Shown here: piece after piece, positions 34,380 through 43,108 of the stretch
Numbering within the stretch: the first letter of the stretch is position 1
Layout of the letters: each line of letters opens with the position of its first letter
Origin: Mangrovimicrobium sp033283265
Lineage (GTDB): Bacteria; Pseudomonadota; Gammaproteobacteria; Pseudomonadales; Halieaceae
Direction of reading: 5' to 3'
NCBI GenBank assembly: GCA_033283265.1
Contig: JAWMQN010000001.1
Span: forward strand, 1,612,001-1,676,000
DNA: 64,000 nt
Translations under genes and position numbers: made by a program
The notes under the pieces: model-generated
The model's input: only the letters and a program-made list of their open reading frames with translations
What the model was told of the DNA's origin: nothing
Databases searched by the model: none

Positions 34380-36716
34380 CTACATGCGGTAGGAGAATTC
34401 CAGGAACAGTTCCCTGCCAGGCTGTACGGACGAGAAATAGGCCTCGTCAATCAGCGGGGTGCTATTGGCAAAAAATGGCACCCGCTCATCCGACAGGTTC
34501 TTCCCCAGCAATGAGACTTTCCAGGTCTCGTCATCAGACCCGATCCATACCAGCGCGTCGGTCTTCGTATAGGAGTCCAGCCGCAGGTAGGGATCGTTGG
34601 TAATCGACAAGTAGTAGGAGTCGGAATAATTGGCCGTCAAGCGGAGCCCGAAGGCAAGGCCACCCGAGAGGTTGTGCACGTACTCGACAAATGCATTCGC
34701 CGTCCACTCGGGCGCCTGCCGCAGCTCATCACCCGCGGCATTGCGTGTATTTGCGTCGTCACAATCGGCCTCGCGACTCTCACCGACCGAACAACTCGCC
34801 CCCGGGTAGTCATCGTACGTGGCATCCAGGTAGCCCACTGCCGCACCCAGCTTCCAGTCGGCGTTCAGCGCATATACAAGGTCTGACTCGAAGCCTTCTA
34901 CCGTGGCCTCTGCGGCGTTGTTGGTTATGAAGCTGTTCTCGGTAGCGTCCCAGGCACTTACCTGCAGATCGAGATACTCCGTCGAGAAGACCGCCAGGTT
35001 CCACTGCAGTTGATTGTTCAGGAACGACAGCTTGGCCCCCACTTCGACGCTGGTAGCCTGCTCGTTATCGTATTCAAAGCTGAGGCCATCGAGGTCGCCC
35101 GCGTTGAAACCACCGGCCTTGGTTGCCCGCGTCCAGCTGGCATATAGCATGCCCGCGTCGCTTACATCCCACTGGAATACCAGCGATGGGTCGAGAGTTT
35201 CCTCGTCACGGTCGCTGGCGTTGGCCCAGTTGGTGGCGAAAATATCTGCTATCGGGTTGAAGCCCGGACTACCGGGCGGCTGGCCGCCCACGACCTGTGT
35301 GCGATCGGTGGACAGCAGACGCAGTGAAGCGTCTGCCTCTTTGCTTTCCTCGGTATACCTGAGGCCGAGTGACGCGCGCAGCCGCTCAGTCATATTCCAG
35401 GTCGCCTGCCCGAACACGGAAATCGATTGTGTCTCCTGCGAGAAGTCGTCGATGGGAAGGAAATTCCACTCGCTCGGCAGCCCCAGACCCGCAGCACTGA
35501 TCACCGAGTCGTTCTTGCCGATATCCAGCTCGGAAGACAGCAGGTACATTCCGAACAGGTAGTCGATGGTCTCGCCACCCGGGGAGATGTAACGGAATTC
35601 CTGTGTGAACTGGTCAAAGCTCTCGTCTTCGTCGTCGTCGCCCGAGACGATGAAGTCTTCAGGGCGAAAGGCCTGGGTCAGCAGGCCGTAACTCGAGTAG
35701 GTGAGGTAGCCGGTGATACTGCTGAACTGGCTGCCGTTGGCAAACTCCCAATCAAATATCGCCGACAGCATGTCCGCATCGGTTCCCGCTTCCGGTCTCT
35801 CGTTGCTAACCGACACATTACCGGCAGCATCCACCTTGAGAAGCTTGCCGTTGGAGATGACATCATTGGTAACGAAATCGAAGTTCGGGTCGGCCATCGT
35901 GTACTCGGCTACCAGGCCGTCCGCCACGCTATCCTGGAAGAGATAGGGGCCGAACTCCGTACCGAACTGCCTGGCTTCCTGGCGGTAGTAGCGCAGCAAC
36001 AGCGACATGTCGTCTGCCGGCTCGTACATCAGGCTGCCTTTGAAACTCTTGTACTCCGACTCGTTCTGGTCGTCTCGACCAGTGCGCGGAAAATCCAGGT
36101 AGCCGCCAGTTTTCTGGTACTTGACCACTGCGCGGCCCGCCAGGTTGTCCGTCATCGGGCCGGAAACCCAGGCCTGCCCCGAGTAACCCTCGTTCTCGAA
36201 CTCGTAGCTGGCGATCAGGCCCGCCTCAAGCTCACTCGTGGGTTCTCGCGAGTGTATGTTGATCGCCCCGGCAATGGCGTTCTTGCCATTGAGAACCCCC
36301 TGGGGCCCACGCAGGACTTCGATCCGCTCCACATCGATGAACGAAAGGTTGTAGAGCCTGCCACGCGAGACGTATACCCCGTCCGCGAAGACGCCTACCG
36401 ATTGTTCGAAGGCCGGGTTGCCGGTGGCCGTGAACAGGCCGCGAATCCCCAGCGCCTTGTCCAGCCCCGGGCTGGAAATGAACTCGACATTTGGCAGGTC
36501 GGGAGCAAGGTTTTCAAACGTGAAGAGCTGCCGCGACTCCATCATGTCGCCACTGATCGAGGAAATGGAGATCGGCACATCCTGTATCGACTGGGTCCTC
36601 ATCTGGGCGGTGACAATCACTTCTTCCAGGTACATTGTCGCCGGCCCCTCGGCTGAGGAGGCGCCAATCGCGATGGGCAGGTAAAACAGCCACGCCGCTG
36701 AGCCTTTATAGTTCAT
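34380..36716 (-). CDS. TonB-dependent receptor
   Basis: Complete outer-membrane receptor of 778 residues. The signal peptide ends near residue 22, a TonB box-like YLEEVIVTAQ follows at about 29-38, the plug has VERIEVLRGPQGVLNGKNAIAGAINI, and the barrel ends in the aromatic LFLEFSYRM. The plug LRGPQG..GKNAIAGAIN pattern is that of receptors for organic compounds rather than siderophores. It stands 114 bases before the dehydrogenase operon on the same strand. Two tandem 18-bp palindromes and a TATAAT hexamer lie just upstream, so it is probably repressed by the TetR protein encoded at 38232. Confidence 0.93.
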   Translation of the reverse strand: MNYKGSAAWLFYLPIAIGASSAEGPATMYLEEVIVTAQMRTQSIQDVPISISSISGDMMESRQLFTFENLAPDLPNVEFISSPGLDKALGIRGLFTATGNPAFEQSVGVFADGVYVSRGRLYNLSFIDVERIEVLRGPQGVLNGKNAIAGAINIHSREPTSELEAGLIASYEFENEGYSGQAWVSGPMTDNLAGRAVVKYQKTGGYLDFPRTGRDDQNESEYKSFKGSLMYEPADDMSLLLRYYRQEARQFGTEFGPYLFQDSVADGLVAEYTMADPNFDFVTNDVISNGKLLKVDAAGNVSVSNERPEAGTDADMLSAIFDWEFANGSQFSSITGYLTYSSYGLLTQAFRPEDFIVSGDDDEDESFDQFTQEFRYISPGGETIDYLFGMYLLSSELDIGKNDSVISAAGLGLPSEWNFLPIDDFSQETQSISVFGQATWNMTERLRASLGLRYTEESKEADASLRLLSTDRTQVVGGQPPGSPGFNPIADIFATNWANASDRDEETLDPSLVFQWDVSDAGMLYASWTRATKAGGFNAGDLDGLSFEYDNEQATSVEVGAKLSFLNNQLQWNLAVFSTEYLDLQVSAWDATENSFITNNAAEATVEGFESDLVYALNADWKLGAAVGYLDATYDDYPGASCSVGESREADCDDANTRNAAGDELRQAPEWTANAFVEYVHNLSGGLAFGLRLTANYSDSYYLSITNDPYLRLDSYTKTDALVWIGSDDETWKVSLLGKNLSDERVPFFANSTPLIDEAYFSSVQPGRELFLEFSYRM

Positions 36717-36760
36717 AAAAACACCTACTTATACTTATATGCGATTTACGAAGTGAAATT

Positions 36761-36800
36761 ATCGTAACTCGTTACGATTATATTCGCAACACGTTATGAT
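36761..36800. promoter_or_regulatory. Tandem TetR-type operators and -10 box at the receptor promoter
   Basis: Site 1, 36761-36778: ATCGTAACTCGTTACGAT, perfect 8-base arms. Site 2, 36783-36800: TTCGCAACACGTTATGAT, a degenerate copy. Centres are 22 bp apart, two helical turns. A minus-strand TATAAT (36777-36782) overlaps the junction and would be covered by bound repressor. The same motif occurs at 38032-38049. The remaining part of the 36717-37098 gap has no recognisable gene. Confidence 0.65.
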
Positions 36801-37098
36801 AAAAAATTCAGGCGGCACCCGGAGCCTCCCAAGGCAGGCGAATCCGGGCCGACAGATCGGCGACGACCCGGACCAGGAACAGCAAGAGCCGATCCAGGTA
36901 AGGCACAATATCTGGCGGGTTGCGAGGGTCAGTCCGCCGGAACGGCGGCAGCAACAACCCCTGCAGGGGCGTTGCGAGGAGAAAAGCGACCGGCGGGATT
37001 CCTCTCGCCGGCGGAATATGTCGAAGGGAGCCGGCGCAGGCCATCACCCAGAACGCGCAGAGATCCGGCAAGCCGACAGGCCTGGGGGTGCGCGAGAC

Positions 37099-37950
37099 TC
37101 ACTCGCCGACATCGACACCGAATGAGTCGGCCACGTCACTGACCCTGGTTTTCGAGTGAACAAAATCCTTCTTGGCAAGGTGGCCAAACATCTGCATTCC
37201 AAAGCCACCATCGAGATCATCGGCGACACGCTGCTTCCACGGCCTGCGCACTATCTGCGAGGATAAACGGCGGATCACGCGCTTTTGCTTCATCACCATA
37301 TCGGCGATTTCATAGGCGCGATCCATGAGCTTCTCCCGGGGAACAACTTCATTGACCATGCCGAATTCCAGGGCTTTCTGCGCGTCGATAACCTGGCTCG
37401 TGAGCAGGGCGTAGGCCGCTCGCTTTACGCCCAGAATTTCAATAAAGCAGCTGTGAATGCCATCGCCGGGAACGGAGCCGATGGCGTAGTGGGGATCCCA
37501 TATGATTGCATCATCACTACAGATTGTGATGTCACACATAAGCGCCATTTCAGTGTGCGCACCGGGCCCGTTCAACACCCCGATGGTCGGGATCTCGAAA
37601 TCGTTGACGAGCGCGCTGACGTTGATCCGGCCATCCTTGTAGGCATATTCATAAGCCCAGTATTCCAGGTCCTGCTCTTCCAGTGCGAATCCGTCCGGGT
37701 CGATTCCGGCGAGAAATGCGGCACCCGTACCGGTAAAGATCATGAGTTCGTTCCTGGGGTCCGCCCCCACCACTTTCAGCGCCTGGCCTATAGCCCGATG
37801 GCTCTCCACGCTGAGTTGGTAAGGACCGTCCTGGGTGTGGAGGCGCATGGTCACGACCCCATCCTCTCGACGGTCAATTTTGAAGTGTTCGGCGAAAGTT
37901 TCGCGGTAGGACTCCAGTTCGGGCGTGGGAACAAAGCTCGTCAAAGACAT
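37099..37950 (-). CDS. Crotonase-superfamily enzyme resembling 6-oxocamphor hydrolase
   Basis: 283 residues with an enoyl-CoA hydratase/isomerase fold: oxyanion-hole regions IFTGTGAAFLAGID and GVLNGPGAHTEMALMCDITI, then the segment DPHYAIGSVPGDGIHSCFIEILG and LTSQVIDAQKALEFGMVNEVV. The H-x8-D spacing in PHYAIGSVPGD, a preceding His in GPGAH, and the following region resemble the beta-diketone hydrolase 6-oxocamphor hydrolase more than CoA-ester hydratases; this comparison is from memory. If right, it would cleave a cyclic 1,3-diketone by a retro-Claisen reaction. ATG at 37950 has GGGAGG upstream; longer frames are not needed. Divergent from its likely TetR regulator. Confidence 0.75.
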   Translation of the reverse strand: MSLTSFVPTPELESYRETFAEHFKIDRREDGVVTMRLHTQDGPYQLSVESHRAIGQALKVVGADPRNELMIFTGTGAAFLAGIDPDGFALEEQDLEYWAYEYAYKDGRINVSALVNDFEIPTIGVLNGPGAHTEMALMCDITICSDDAIIWDPHYAIGSVPGDGIHSCFIEILGVKRAAYALLTSQVIDAQKALEFGMVNEVVPREKLMDRAYEIADMVMKQKRVIRRLSSQIVRRPWKQRVADDLDGGFGMQMFGHLAKKDFVHSKTRVSDVADSFGVDVGE

Positions 37951-38031
37951 GAAATGCCTCCCTTTAAAATAATTCGTGCAATCGAGTCTGCTTCTTCCGA
38001 CACATCCTCGACAACTCAGTCTTCGAATATA

Positions 38032-38049
38032 TTCGTAACACGTTATGAT
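38032..38049. promoter_or_regulatory. TetR-type operator, third copy
   Basis: TTCGTAACACGTTATGAT, nearly identical to 36783-36800 and sharing the CGTAAC/GTTAYGA arms of 36761-36778. It lies in the divergent region between the hydrolase gene and the TetR gene, 82 bases upstream of the hydrolase ATG. Confidence 0.65.
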
Positions 38050-38231
38050 TATGTTTACAATACGCGCATAGCCGGGAGCCGGAGCGCAGCCCACCGCGGG
38101 CCCTATTGGTGAGACCTTGTACCCGGTTTATACTGAAAACGGAGCTTCCATCCCCACCCGGTCTGGCCCGAGGTCTATTGAAAGCGGCAATAATCTGGAA
38201 AATTAAGCGTTACTTTCCACTGGAGGAAAAT

Positions 38232-38876
38232 TTGGCCGAAAGTGCAAAATCCCTGACACCGCGCCAACAGGCCCGACGTGACGCCATCCTGGAGTCGGTC
38301 AGAGTACAACTCGCAGAGGATGGGTATGAAGGCGTGAGCATGCGCAAGGTGGCGGAACAAGCCAACGTATCGCCAAGCACCCTGTACGAAATTTATCAGA
38401 GCAAGGAACACCTTATTCTCTACGCCGTAGCGGAAAACATTCGCAGCCTGGGTATCGAGGAAGACAAATACGAACCCGGCATCGAACGCTTCATCCACCG
38501 ACTCGAATCCATCGCCAATTTTTTTGTGCGTGATGCCGATACCGGGCTGGCCGTCGCCAAGCTATTTTTACGTGCCGACAAGGACTCGCCCGCCAACGAG
38601 GTATTTCTGGTCAATGCGATCGAGGCGAGAAAAACCTCATTGATCGAGATGCTCGAAATGAAGCAGCTGAAACGCGGAACTGATGTCGAGTTTTACTCGC
38701 GATCACTCATCTCACTCACCTGGGGCACGGCGATACTCTGGGCGCGGGACTTCCTGTCCAGCAAGCGGTTCCACAGTGAACTCATTCGCGGATCCATGTC
38801 GCTCATACAGCCACAAGTCACCACGAGCGCTGCCAAGCGGGTGTCGGAAATTATCAATCTCTACTCGCACGACTGA
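38232..38876 (+). CDS. TetR family regulator of the 34-38 kb genes
   Basis: 214 residues from a TTG start with GGAGG 4-5 bases upstream; an ATG 126 bases earlier has no ribosome site and adds an unconvincing extension. Helix-turn-helix: RDAILESVRVQLAEDGYEGVSMRKVAEQANVSPSTLYEIYQSKEHL. The C-terminal ligand domain is generic (WGTAILWARDFLSSKRFHSELIRG). It is divergent from the hydrolase gene, with a palindrome between them that recurs twice in front of the TonB receptor, so autoregulation and control of both genes are likely. Confidence 0.85.
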   Translation: MAESAKSLTPRQQARRDAILESVRVQLAEDGYEGVSMRKVAEQANVSPSTLYEIYQSKEHLILYAVAENIRSLGIEEDKYEPGIERFIHRLESIANFFVRDADTGLAVAKLFLRADKDSPANEVFLVNAIEARKTSLIEMLEMKQLKRGTDVEFYSRSLISLTWGTAILWARDFLSSKRFHSELIRGSMSLIQPQVTTSAAKRVSEIINLYSHD

Positions 38877-38973
38877 CGAGTGGATTGCAGCCCTCGGCTG
38901 GAATTACCGGTTCGCCCCCTGCAGCGCAGGAGCGCTCCAGCGTACCCGGGACCAGGCATCCGAATCACAAGGT

Positions 38974-39855
38974 TTACGAGGGGTCGCGAACCCCGACCAT
39001 CAATTCCTGGACCGCGGTGATGATCAACTCGCCTTTCTGGTTATAGATTGCCCCGCGCGCCAGGCCTCGGCCATGGCCAGCCCAGGGTGTATCGGTGGTG
39101 TACAACAGCCACTCGTGGGCATTCGCCGATTGATGAAACCACATGCTGTGATTGAGCGTCATTACAATCATGCGCTCAATCTCGACCGGAGAGAGATGCG
39201 GTGCCAACGCGACCCCGCCCAGCCTGTAATCCGCCAGAAACGCCAGCATACAATTGTGCTCGGCAGGCGTGGACAAGCGGGCAGCCGAGGGCATGCGGAA
39301 CCAGTAATTTCTGCTCGTTTGCAAGCTACCCTCGAGGTACATTTTCTCGGCATCGACTACCCGTATTTCTACCGGAAAAGGCAACGAGAGCGCCGTCACT
39401 GCAATTTCTGGCAATTGCTCTGAGTTAGACCTTACAAATTCACTTTCAGCAAGCAGATCCTCCGGGCGCGGCACCGCCGGAGGCTGGGTAAGCTGGTGTT
39501 CCAGCCCCGGCCCTTCCGCGGTGAATGCGCACAGCATGTCGAGGATGACCTTGCTGCCCTGCATACCCGTGACTCGACGATTGGCATAACGAGAGCCATT
39601 ACGCACCACTTCAACGTAATATTCGACCGGCTCTCTGGAGCTTCCCGCACTGGGGAAATAGGCGTTACAGTTATGGACACGCCATGACGCAACAGTCTTC
39701 TGCGCGGCCGCCAGCCCCTGTGCCAATAACTGGCCGCCAAACATCATCCCGACCTGGCTGTCCTGGTTGTAGCAGTTCCGGAAGTGGTTCTCACCCAGTT
39801 CCTCCAGCTCTACCAGTGCCTGCGCCACCTCTGTGTCATGAACACCTGATTTCAT
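38974..39855 (-). CDS. Acyl-CoA thioesterase II (TesB-like)
   Basis: 293 residues with the double hot-dog fold of TesB: QVGMMFGGQLLAQGLAAAQKTV in the first half, RRVTGMQGSKVILDMLCAFT, and in the second half LGGVALAPHL, MTLNHSMWFHQSANAHEWLLYTTDTPWAGHGRGLARGAIYN, the conserved C-terminal catalytic region. It releases CoA from acyl-CoA esters in the cytosol. It lies alone on the minus strand, 98 bases beyond the convergent TetR gene. Confidence 0.9.
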   Translation of the reverse strand: MKSGVHDTEVAQALVELEELGENHFRNCYNQDSQVGMMFGGQLLAQGLAAAQKTVASWRVHNCNAYFPSAGSSREPVEYYVEVVRNGSRYANRRVTGMQGSKVILDMLCAFTAEGPGLEHQLTQPPAVPRPEDLLAESEFVRSNSEQLPEIAVTALSLPFPVEIRVVDAEKMYLEGSLQTSRNYWFRMPSAARLSTPAEHNCMLAFLADYRLGGVALAPHLSPVEIERMIVMTLNHSMWFHQSANAHEWLLYTTDTPWAGHGRGLARGAIYNQKGELIITAVQELMVGVRDPS

Positions 39856-39946
39856 CTGCTATCACCTGTTTCCAGCTCACTTGACTAACGCGCTACTCGA
39901 ACAGTGCCCTTTTCCCCTGGTGTGCTGAGCACGGAACCCGCTGCAG

Positions 39947-40822
39947 CTAATCTGCGGGTATCGGCTCGAGGAGATTGGCACGTACCCGCCTCATCTCTTC
40001 CTCAGTAACCTGCAACTCATCCCGGATATAGGTCATCACCGAGCCATAATTTTCCTCGATAGCCGTAAACGCAGCGCTCAGGTACGCCGGGTTGGACGCC
40101 AGCAGGGGCGCGGTAATCGCGCTGGGCATGGACCGCATCATGGATTGTGAGCTGTCCTCATCGAACTGGTAGTCTTTCCCTTCCAGCACCGGAATCTGCT
40201 GATGTTTGTCGGACATCGCATAGTCTTTCAGGATTACATCTCGCGGCACACCCAACGCGGTCAAAACCAGCGCAATTCCCAGTCCGGTTCGATCCTTCCC
40301 GGCAGAACAGTGCACCAGCAAAGGCAGGTTACCTTTTGCGATTTCATCGAAGATTACACCATAGTGCGATGCCTGCTCGCCAGGCAGGTTGCGGTACTGC
40401 TGGATCATCACGTTCTCGACATCTTCCCGGGTCAAGTCCTTCTTCGAGAACACCTTGACCATGGCTTCAAGCATATCCGCCTGGGAATACGTCCAACTGG
40501 CTATTTCCGCCTCTCCAGCTCGCCACATCGTCGGCTCCGCCGCACGTTCCTCGTTGGTACGCAGGTCGGCAATAAAGGATATTTTTCTCTTGGAAAGCAA
40601 GGCAAAGTCGTTGTCCGTTAACGCGTAAAGCGTTCCCGAGCGATAGAGTTTCCCCCATTGCACGCGTGTAGATTCATCTACCGTATAGCCGCCCGCATCA
40701 CGAAAGTTGCGCCCTCCCTCGAGCGGCAGCACGCGGGAATTGCCATCGGAAGAGATTGCCGCGCTGCAGCCCAGGGTGACAAAAACTGTAGCGAACGCAA
40801 TCGCGTGCAGAAGCGTTTTCAT
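39947..40822 (-). CDS. Exported tyrosine-protein-phosphatase-like lipoprotein
   Basis: 291 residues. A short signal with lipobox-like VTLGC (C19) predicts a periplasmic lipoprotein. The dual-specificity/tyrosine phosphatase P-loop is VHCSAGKDRTGLG (CX5R present) and the FRDAGGY motif appears at residues 40-46, as in the Tyr_phosphatase3 family. The family includes enzymes acting on phosphotyrosine or phosphoinositides. Its place amid catabolic genes gives no clue to a substrate. Confidence 0.85.
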   Translation of the reverse strand: MKTLLHAIAFATVFVTLGCSAAISSDGNSRVLPLEGGRNFRDAGGYTVDESTRVQWGKLYRSGTLYALTDNDFALLSKRKISFIADLRTNEERAAEPTMWRAGEAEIASWTYSQADMLEAMVKVFSKKDLTREDVENVMIQQYRNLPGEQASHYGVIFDEIAKGNLPLLVHCSAGKDRTGLGIALVLTALGVPRDVILKDYAMSDKHQQIPVLEGKDYQFDEDSSQSMMRSMPSAITAPLLASNPAYLSAAFTAIEENYGSVMTYIRDELQVTEEEMRRVRANLLEPIPAD

Positions 40823-40947
40823 ATCGTGATTCCAATTTTCAAAGATTCATCTTGTACGGGGGGAGTAGCTCAAGCTAGAGGCGCGTTGACGAGGGGGCGA
40901 GGGTTAGAAGCCGCTCTCACACGGCCCCCTGGCCGGCAGGCGGCCTC

Positions 40948-40968
40948 CCCGCCCGACAACCGGGCGGG
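40948..40968. terminator. Strong GC hairpin
   Basis: CCCGCCCG (40948-40955), ACAAC loop, CGGGCGGG (40961-40968) in the 242-base gap between the VOC gene end and the phosphatase start. No T-run follows on the minus strand, so it may be an attenuating hairpin rather than a classical terminator. Confidence 0.35.
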
Positions 40969-41064
40969 TTCGAAAAATGAGGCTCTTCTGTACCCGGCCC
41001 ATTCGCTGGGCCTGGCCTGTCAGCGCTCCTCTACCTGCCCTTGCCTGCAGGCCGATGCCGGGAT

Positions 41065-41478
41065 TCAACCAGCCTTGATGCACCAGGCGACGATTTTGTT
41101 CCCGGTCGGATCGCGCAGGTAGGCGGCATAGCTGCCGGGGATGGCCTCACGAGGGCCTGGCGCACCTTCATCGACCCCGCCCGCCGCAATGCCCGCTGCG
41201 TGGAATTTATCCACCGCATCCGAATCAGGCGCGCTCAGGCCGATGGTACCGCCGTTGGCGAATGTCGCCGGCTCACCGTTCAGGGGTTTGGTGATCATCA
41301 GGATTCCGCTCGCGGCCTGGTAGATGACGCGCGCGCCATCCGGAGTTTCCGCACCGGGGCCGTGACCAAGCGGGGTGAGGGCTGCGTCGTAGAACTTCTT
41401 TGCGGCGGCTATGTCGTCGGCGCCGAGGACGATATGGCTGAACATACGGGGGGTTGCTCCATCGATTGTTTTTAGCAT
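41065..41478 (-). CDS. VOC (glyoxalase/bleomycin resistance) family protein
   Basis: 137 residues. One vicinal-oxygen-chelate domain: MFSHIVLGADDIAAAKKFYDAAL at the start, GTIGLSAPDSDAVDKFHAAGIAAGG in the middle, and YAAYLRDPTGNKIVAWC at the end, which carries the usual metal-binding acidic position. The start may be the internal ATG at 41445 (MFSHIVLG). Such proteins act as dioxygenases, epimerases or isomerases. It is the last gene of the minus-strand series, 190 bases beyond the CitE-like gene. Confidence 0.8.
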   Translation of the reverse strand: MLKTIDGATPRMFSHIVLGADDIAAAKKFYDAALTPLGHGPGAETPDGARVIYQAASGILMITKPLNGEPATFANGGTIGLSAPDSDAVDKFHAAGIAAGGVDEGAPGPREAIPGSYAAYLRDPTGNKIVAWCIKAG

Positions 41479-41668
41479 AAAAGCCTGTCCGCTACCGTAG
41501 GCACGGCGCTGACAAGCCTGTGGCTCAAGTGACGCTAATATACTGACGAATTACTCAATTTGCTACAGCTAACCGGCTGGTAAAACCGGCTGTACGATGA
41601 CAACTTCACCGGTTTTTTGCCCGCTACGCGAGAAAACCGGCCCCGGCCCAAACTGCCAGCGCCGCGTA

Positions 41669-42478
41669 TTATTTCGTCTGGGTCAGGCTGTCCGCGATAA
41701 TCTGCTCGGCTTTCGCCAGAACCGGCTTGTCGATCATTTTTCCGTCGACTGCGGTAGCACCGCCATTGCTCGACTCTACTGCCAGGACCACGCGCCTGGC
41801 CCATTCAATTTCCTCGCCTGACGGCGCGAACGCTGAATTCACCGGCTCTACCTGCCGCGGGTGAATGCAAAGCTTCCCGCCAAAGCCCAGAACTCTTGAG
41901 CGTAGTGCCTGCTGTTTTATCACCTGCGCTTCATTGAATTCCATGCAGATGCCATCGACAGGCGGCAGCAAGCCGGCAAGACAGGACTCGAGGACGATCT
42001 GGTTGCGTACAGAAGTAAGCGCATCGGCGTCATCGTCAATGCCGCTCTCGAGGCTGAAATCCACACTGCCAAAAGCCAGGCGAGTGAGCTGGCCTGCAGC
42101 GACGATGTCGCGCAGAGTCATCACTCCTCGCACTGTTTCGACCAGGGCAATAAGGGGCCGGCCGGCAAACATGCTGGCGACATGCCGTACACTCTCTGCC
42201 TCCGCTTTCGGCAGCATCACCGCGGCCGCGGGGAATTGCGCCAGCATGTCGAGATCGGCTGTAAACCACTCGCTCTCCATGCCGTTGATCCGCACTGTCG
42301 TCGGCACACCCAGGCTCAGCCATTCAGCCGTAGCCTGCCGCGCCAGTGCCTTGTTATCGAGTGCCACGGCATCTTCGAGATCGATTACCAGCTCATGGGC
42401 TCCCGCCGCGACGGCCTTTTCGAACCGCTCCGGGCGGTCGCCGGGGACAAACAGTAAACTGCGCGCTATCGATTGCAT
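41669..42478 (-). CDS. CitE/HpcH-family CoA-ester lyase
   Basis: 269 residues with the HpcH/HpaI TIM-barrel: SLLFVPGDRPERFEKA, VIDLEDAVA (metal-binding acidic residues), TTVRINGMESEW, VMLPKAEA, ALVETVRGV and LGFGGKLCIHPRQVEPVN. These are the hallmarks of malyl-/citramalyl-CoA lyases and CitE-like proteins. In the company of class III CoA transferases and hot-dog hydratases it fits the last step of an itaconate- or mesaconate-like route, splitting a 2-hydroxy-dicarboxylyl-CoA into pyruvate (or glyoxylate) and an acyl-CoA. It begins 3 bases after the isochorismatase-like gene. Confidence 0.88.
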   Translation of the reverse strand: MQSIARSLLFVPGDRPERFEKAVAAGAHELVIDLEDAVALDNKALARQATAEWLSLGVPTTVRINGMESEWFTADLDMLAQFPAAAVMLPKAEAESVRHVASMFAGRPLIALVETVRGVMTLRDIVAAGQLTRLAFGSVDFSLESGIDDDADALTSVRNQIVLESCLAGLLPPVDGICMEFNEAQVIKQQALRSRVLGFGGKLCIHPRQVEPVNSAFAPSGEEIEWARRVVLAVESSNGGATAVDGKMIDKPVLAKAEQIIADSLTQTK

Positions 42479-42481
42479 TCT

Positions 42482-43063
42482 CTATGCGAACTCGACGGCG
42501 GTGGAAGTGCTTACCGAGCAGAATCGCTGGAGGCTGGCCATGGCAATGTCGTGCTCTTCCGTGGTCAGGCCGCAGCAGCAGTCTTCCAGCACGATCATTG
42601 CATAATCCCGATCGTGACCCTCACGTACCATGGCCTGAACCACGGCATTGGTGGAAATACCCGAACAGTAGATTCTCCGGATATCCCTGGCGCTAAGGAT
42701 AGCCTCCAGGCTGGTAGCGTAGAACGGGCTCACACGGTGCTTTACGATGTCAAAGTCCTCATCGCGCTGTCCGAGGTCGGGATGGGTCTCCGTCCCCCAA
42801 TCGCCGAGCTTGAAGATCCCGTTGCTGCGCGCAGCGGAAAAAATCGGTGAAGTTGGCGGGCATTCGCGGTAGTCGGGGGAAAACCCGACCCGCACAAATC
42901 CAACGGGGATGCCGGCATCGCGCGCCCTGTCGATCGCGACACGGGTGTTTGCCACGATATTGCGCGCCCTGGACTGCTCGCCGTAGGGCCCGTTACCGTT
43001 GGGACCATCGGGATGAACGAGATCGTTCATCATGTCCAGAACGAGGTAGATGGAATTACTCAT
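42482..43063 (-). CDS. Isochorismatase-like hydrolase lacking the catalytic cysteine
   Basis: 193 residues of the isochorismatase/nicotinamidase fold. D10 (LVLDMMND) and the lysine in IVKHRVSPFYAT are in place, but the motif that normally reads GixTNxCV is GISTNAVV, so valine occupies the nucleophile position. Enzymes without this cysteine in the superfamily (EntB/PhzD type) hydrolyse enol ethers rather than amides. A DCCCG sequence occurs 28 residues later and is not the nucleophile position. It sits between the CoA transferase pair and the lyase in one operon. Confidence 0.85.
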   Translation of the reverse strand: MSNSIYLVLDMMNDLVHPDGPNGNGPYGEQSRARNIVANTRVAIDRARDAGIPVGFVRVGFSPDYRECPPTSPIFSAARSNGIFKLGDWGTETHPDLGQRDEDFDIVKHRVSPFYATSLEAILSARDIRRIYCSGISTNAVVQAMVREGHDRDYAMIVLEDCCCGLTTEEHDIAMASLQRFCSVSTSTAVEFA

Positions 43064-43108
43064 GCTTTTCGCCTGCGTGACTGTTTGTTCTGGTGGAATC
43101 CGGGGAGT

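Noticed and set aside
36801..37098. Short open frames downstream of the receptor operators
   Set aside because: Frames on both strands (for example 36808-37071 minus) lack ribosome sites and recognisable sequence; the region looks like degraded spacer.
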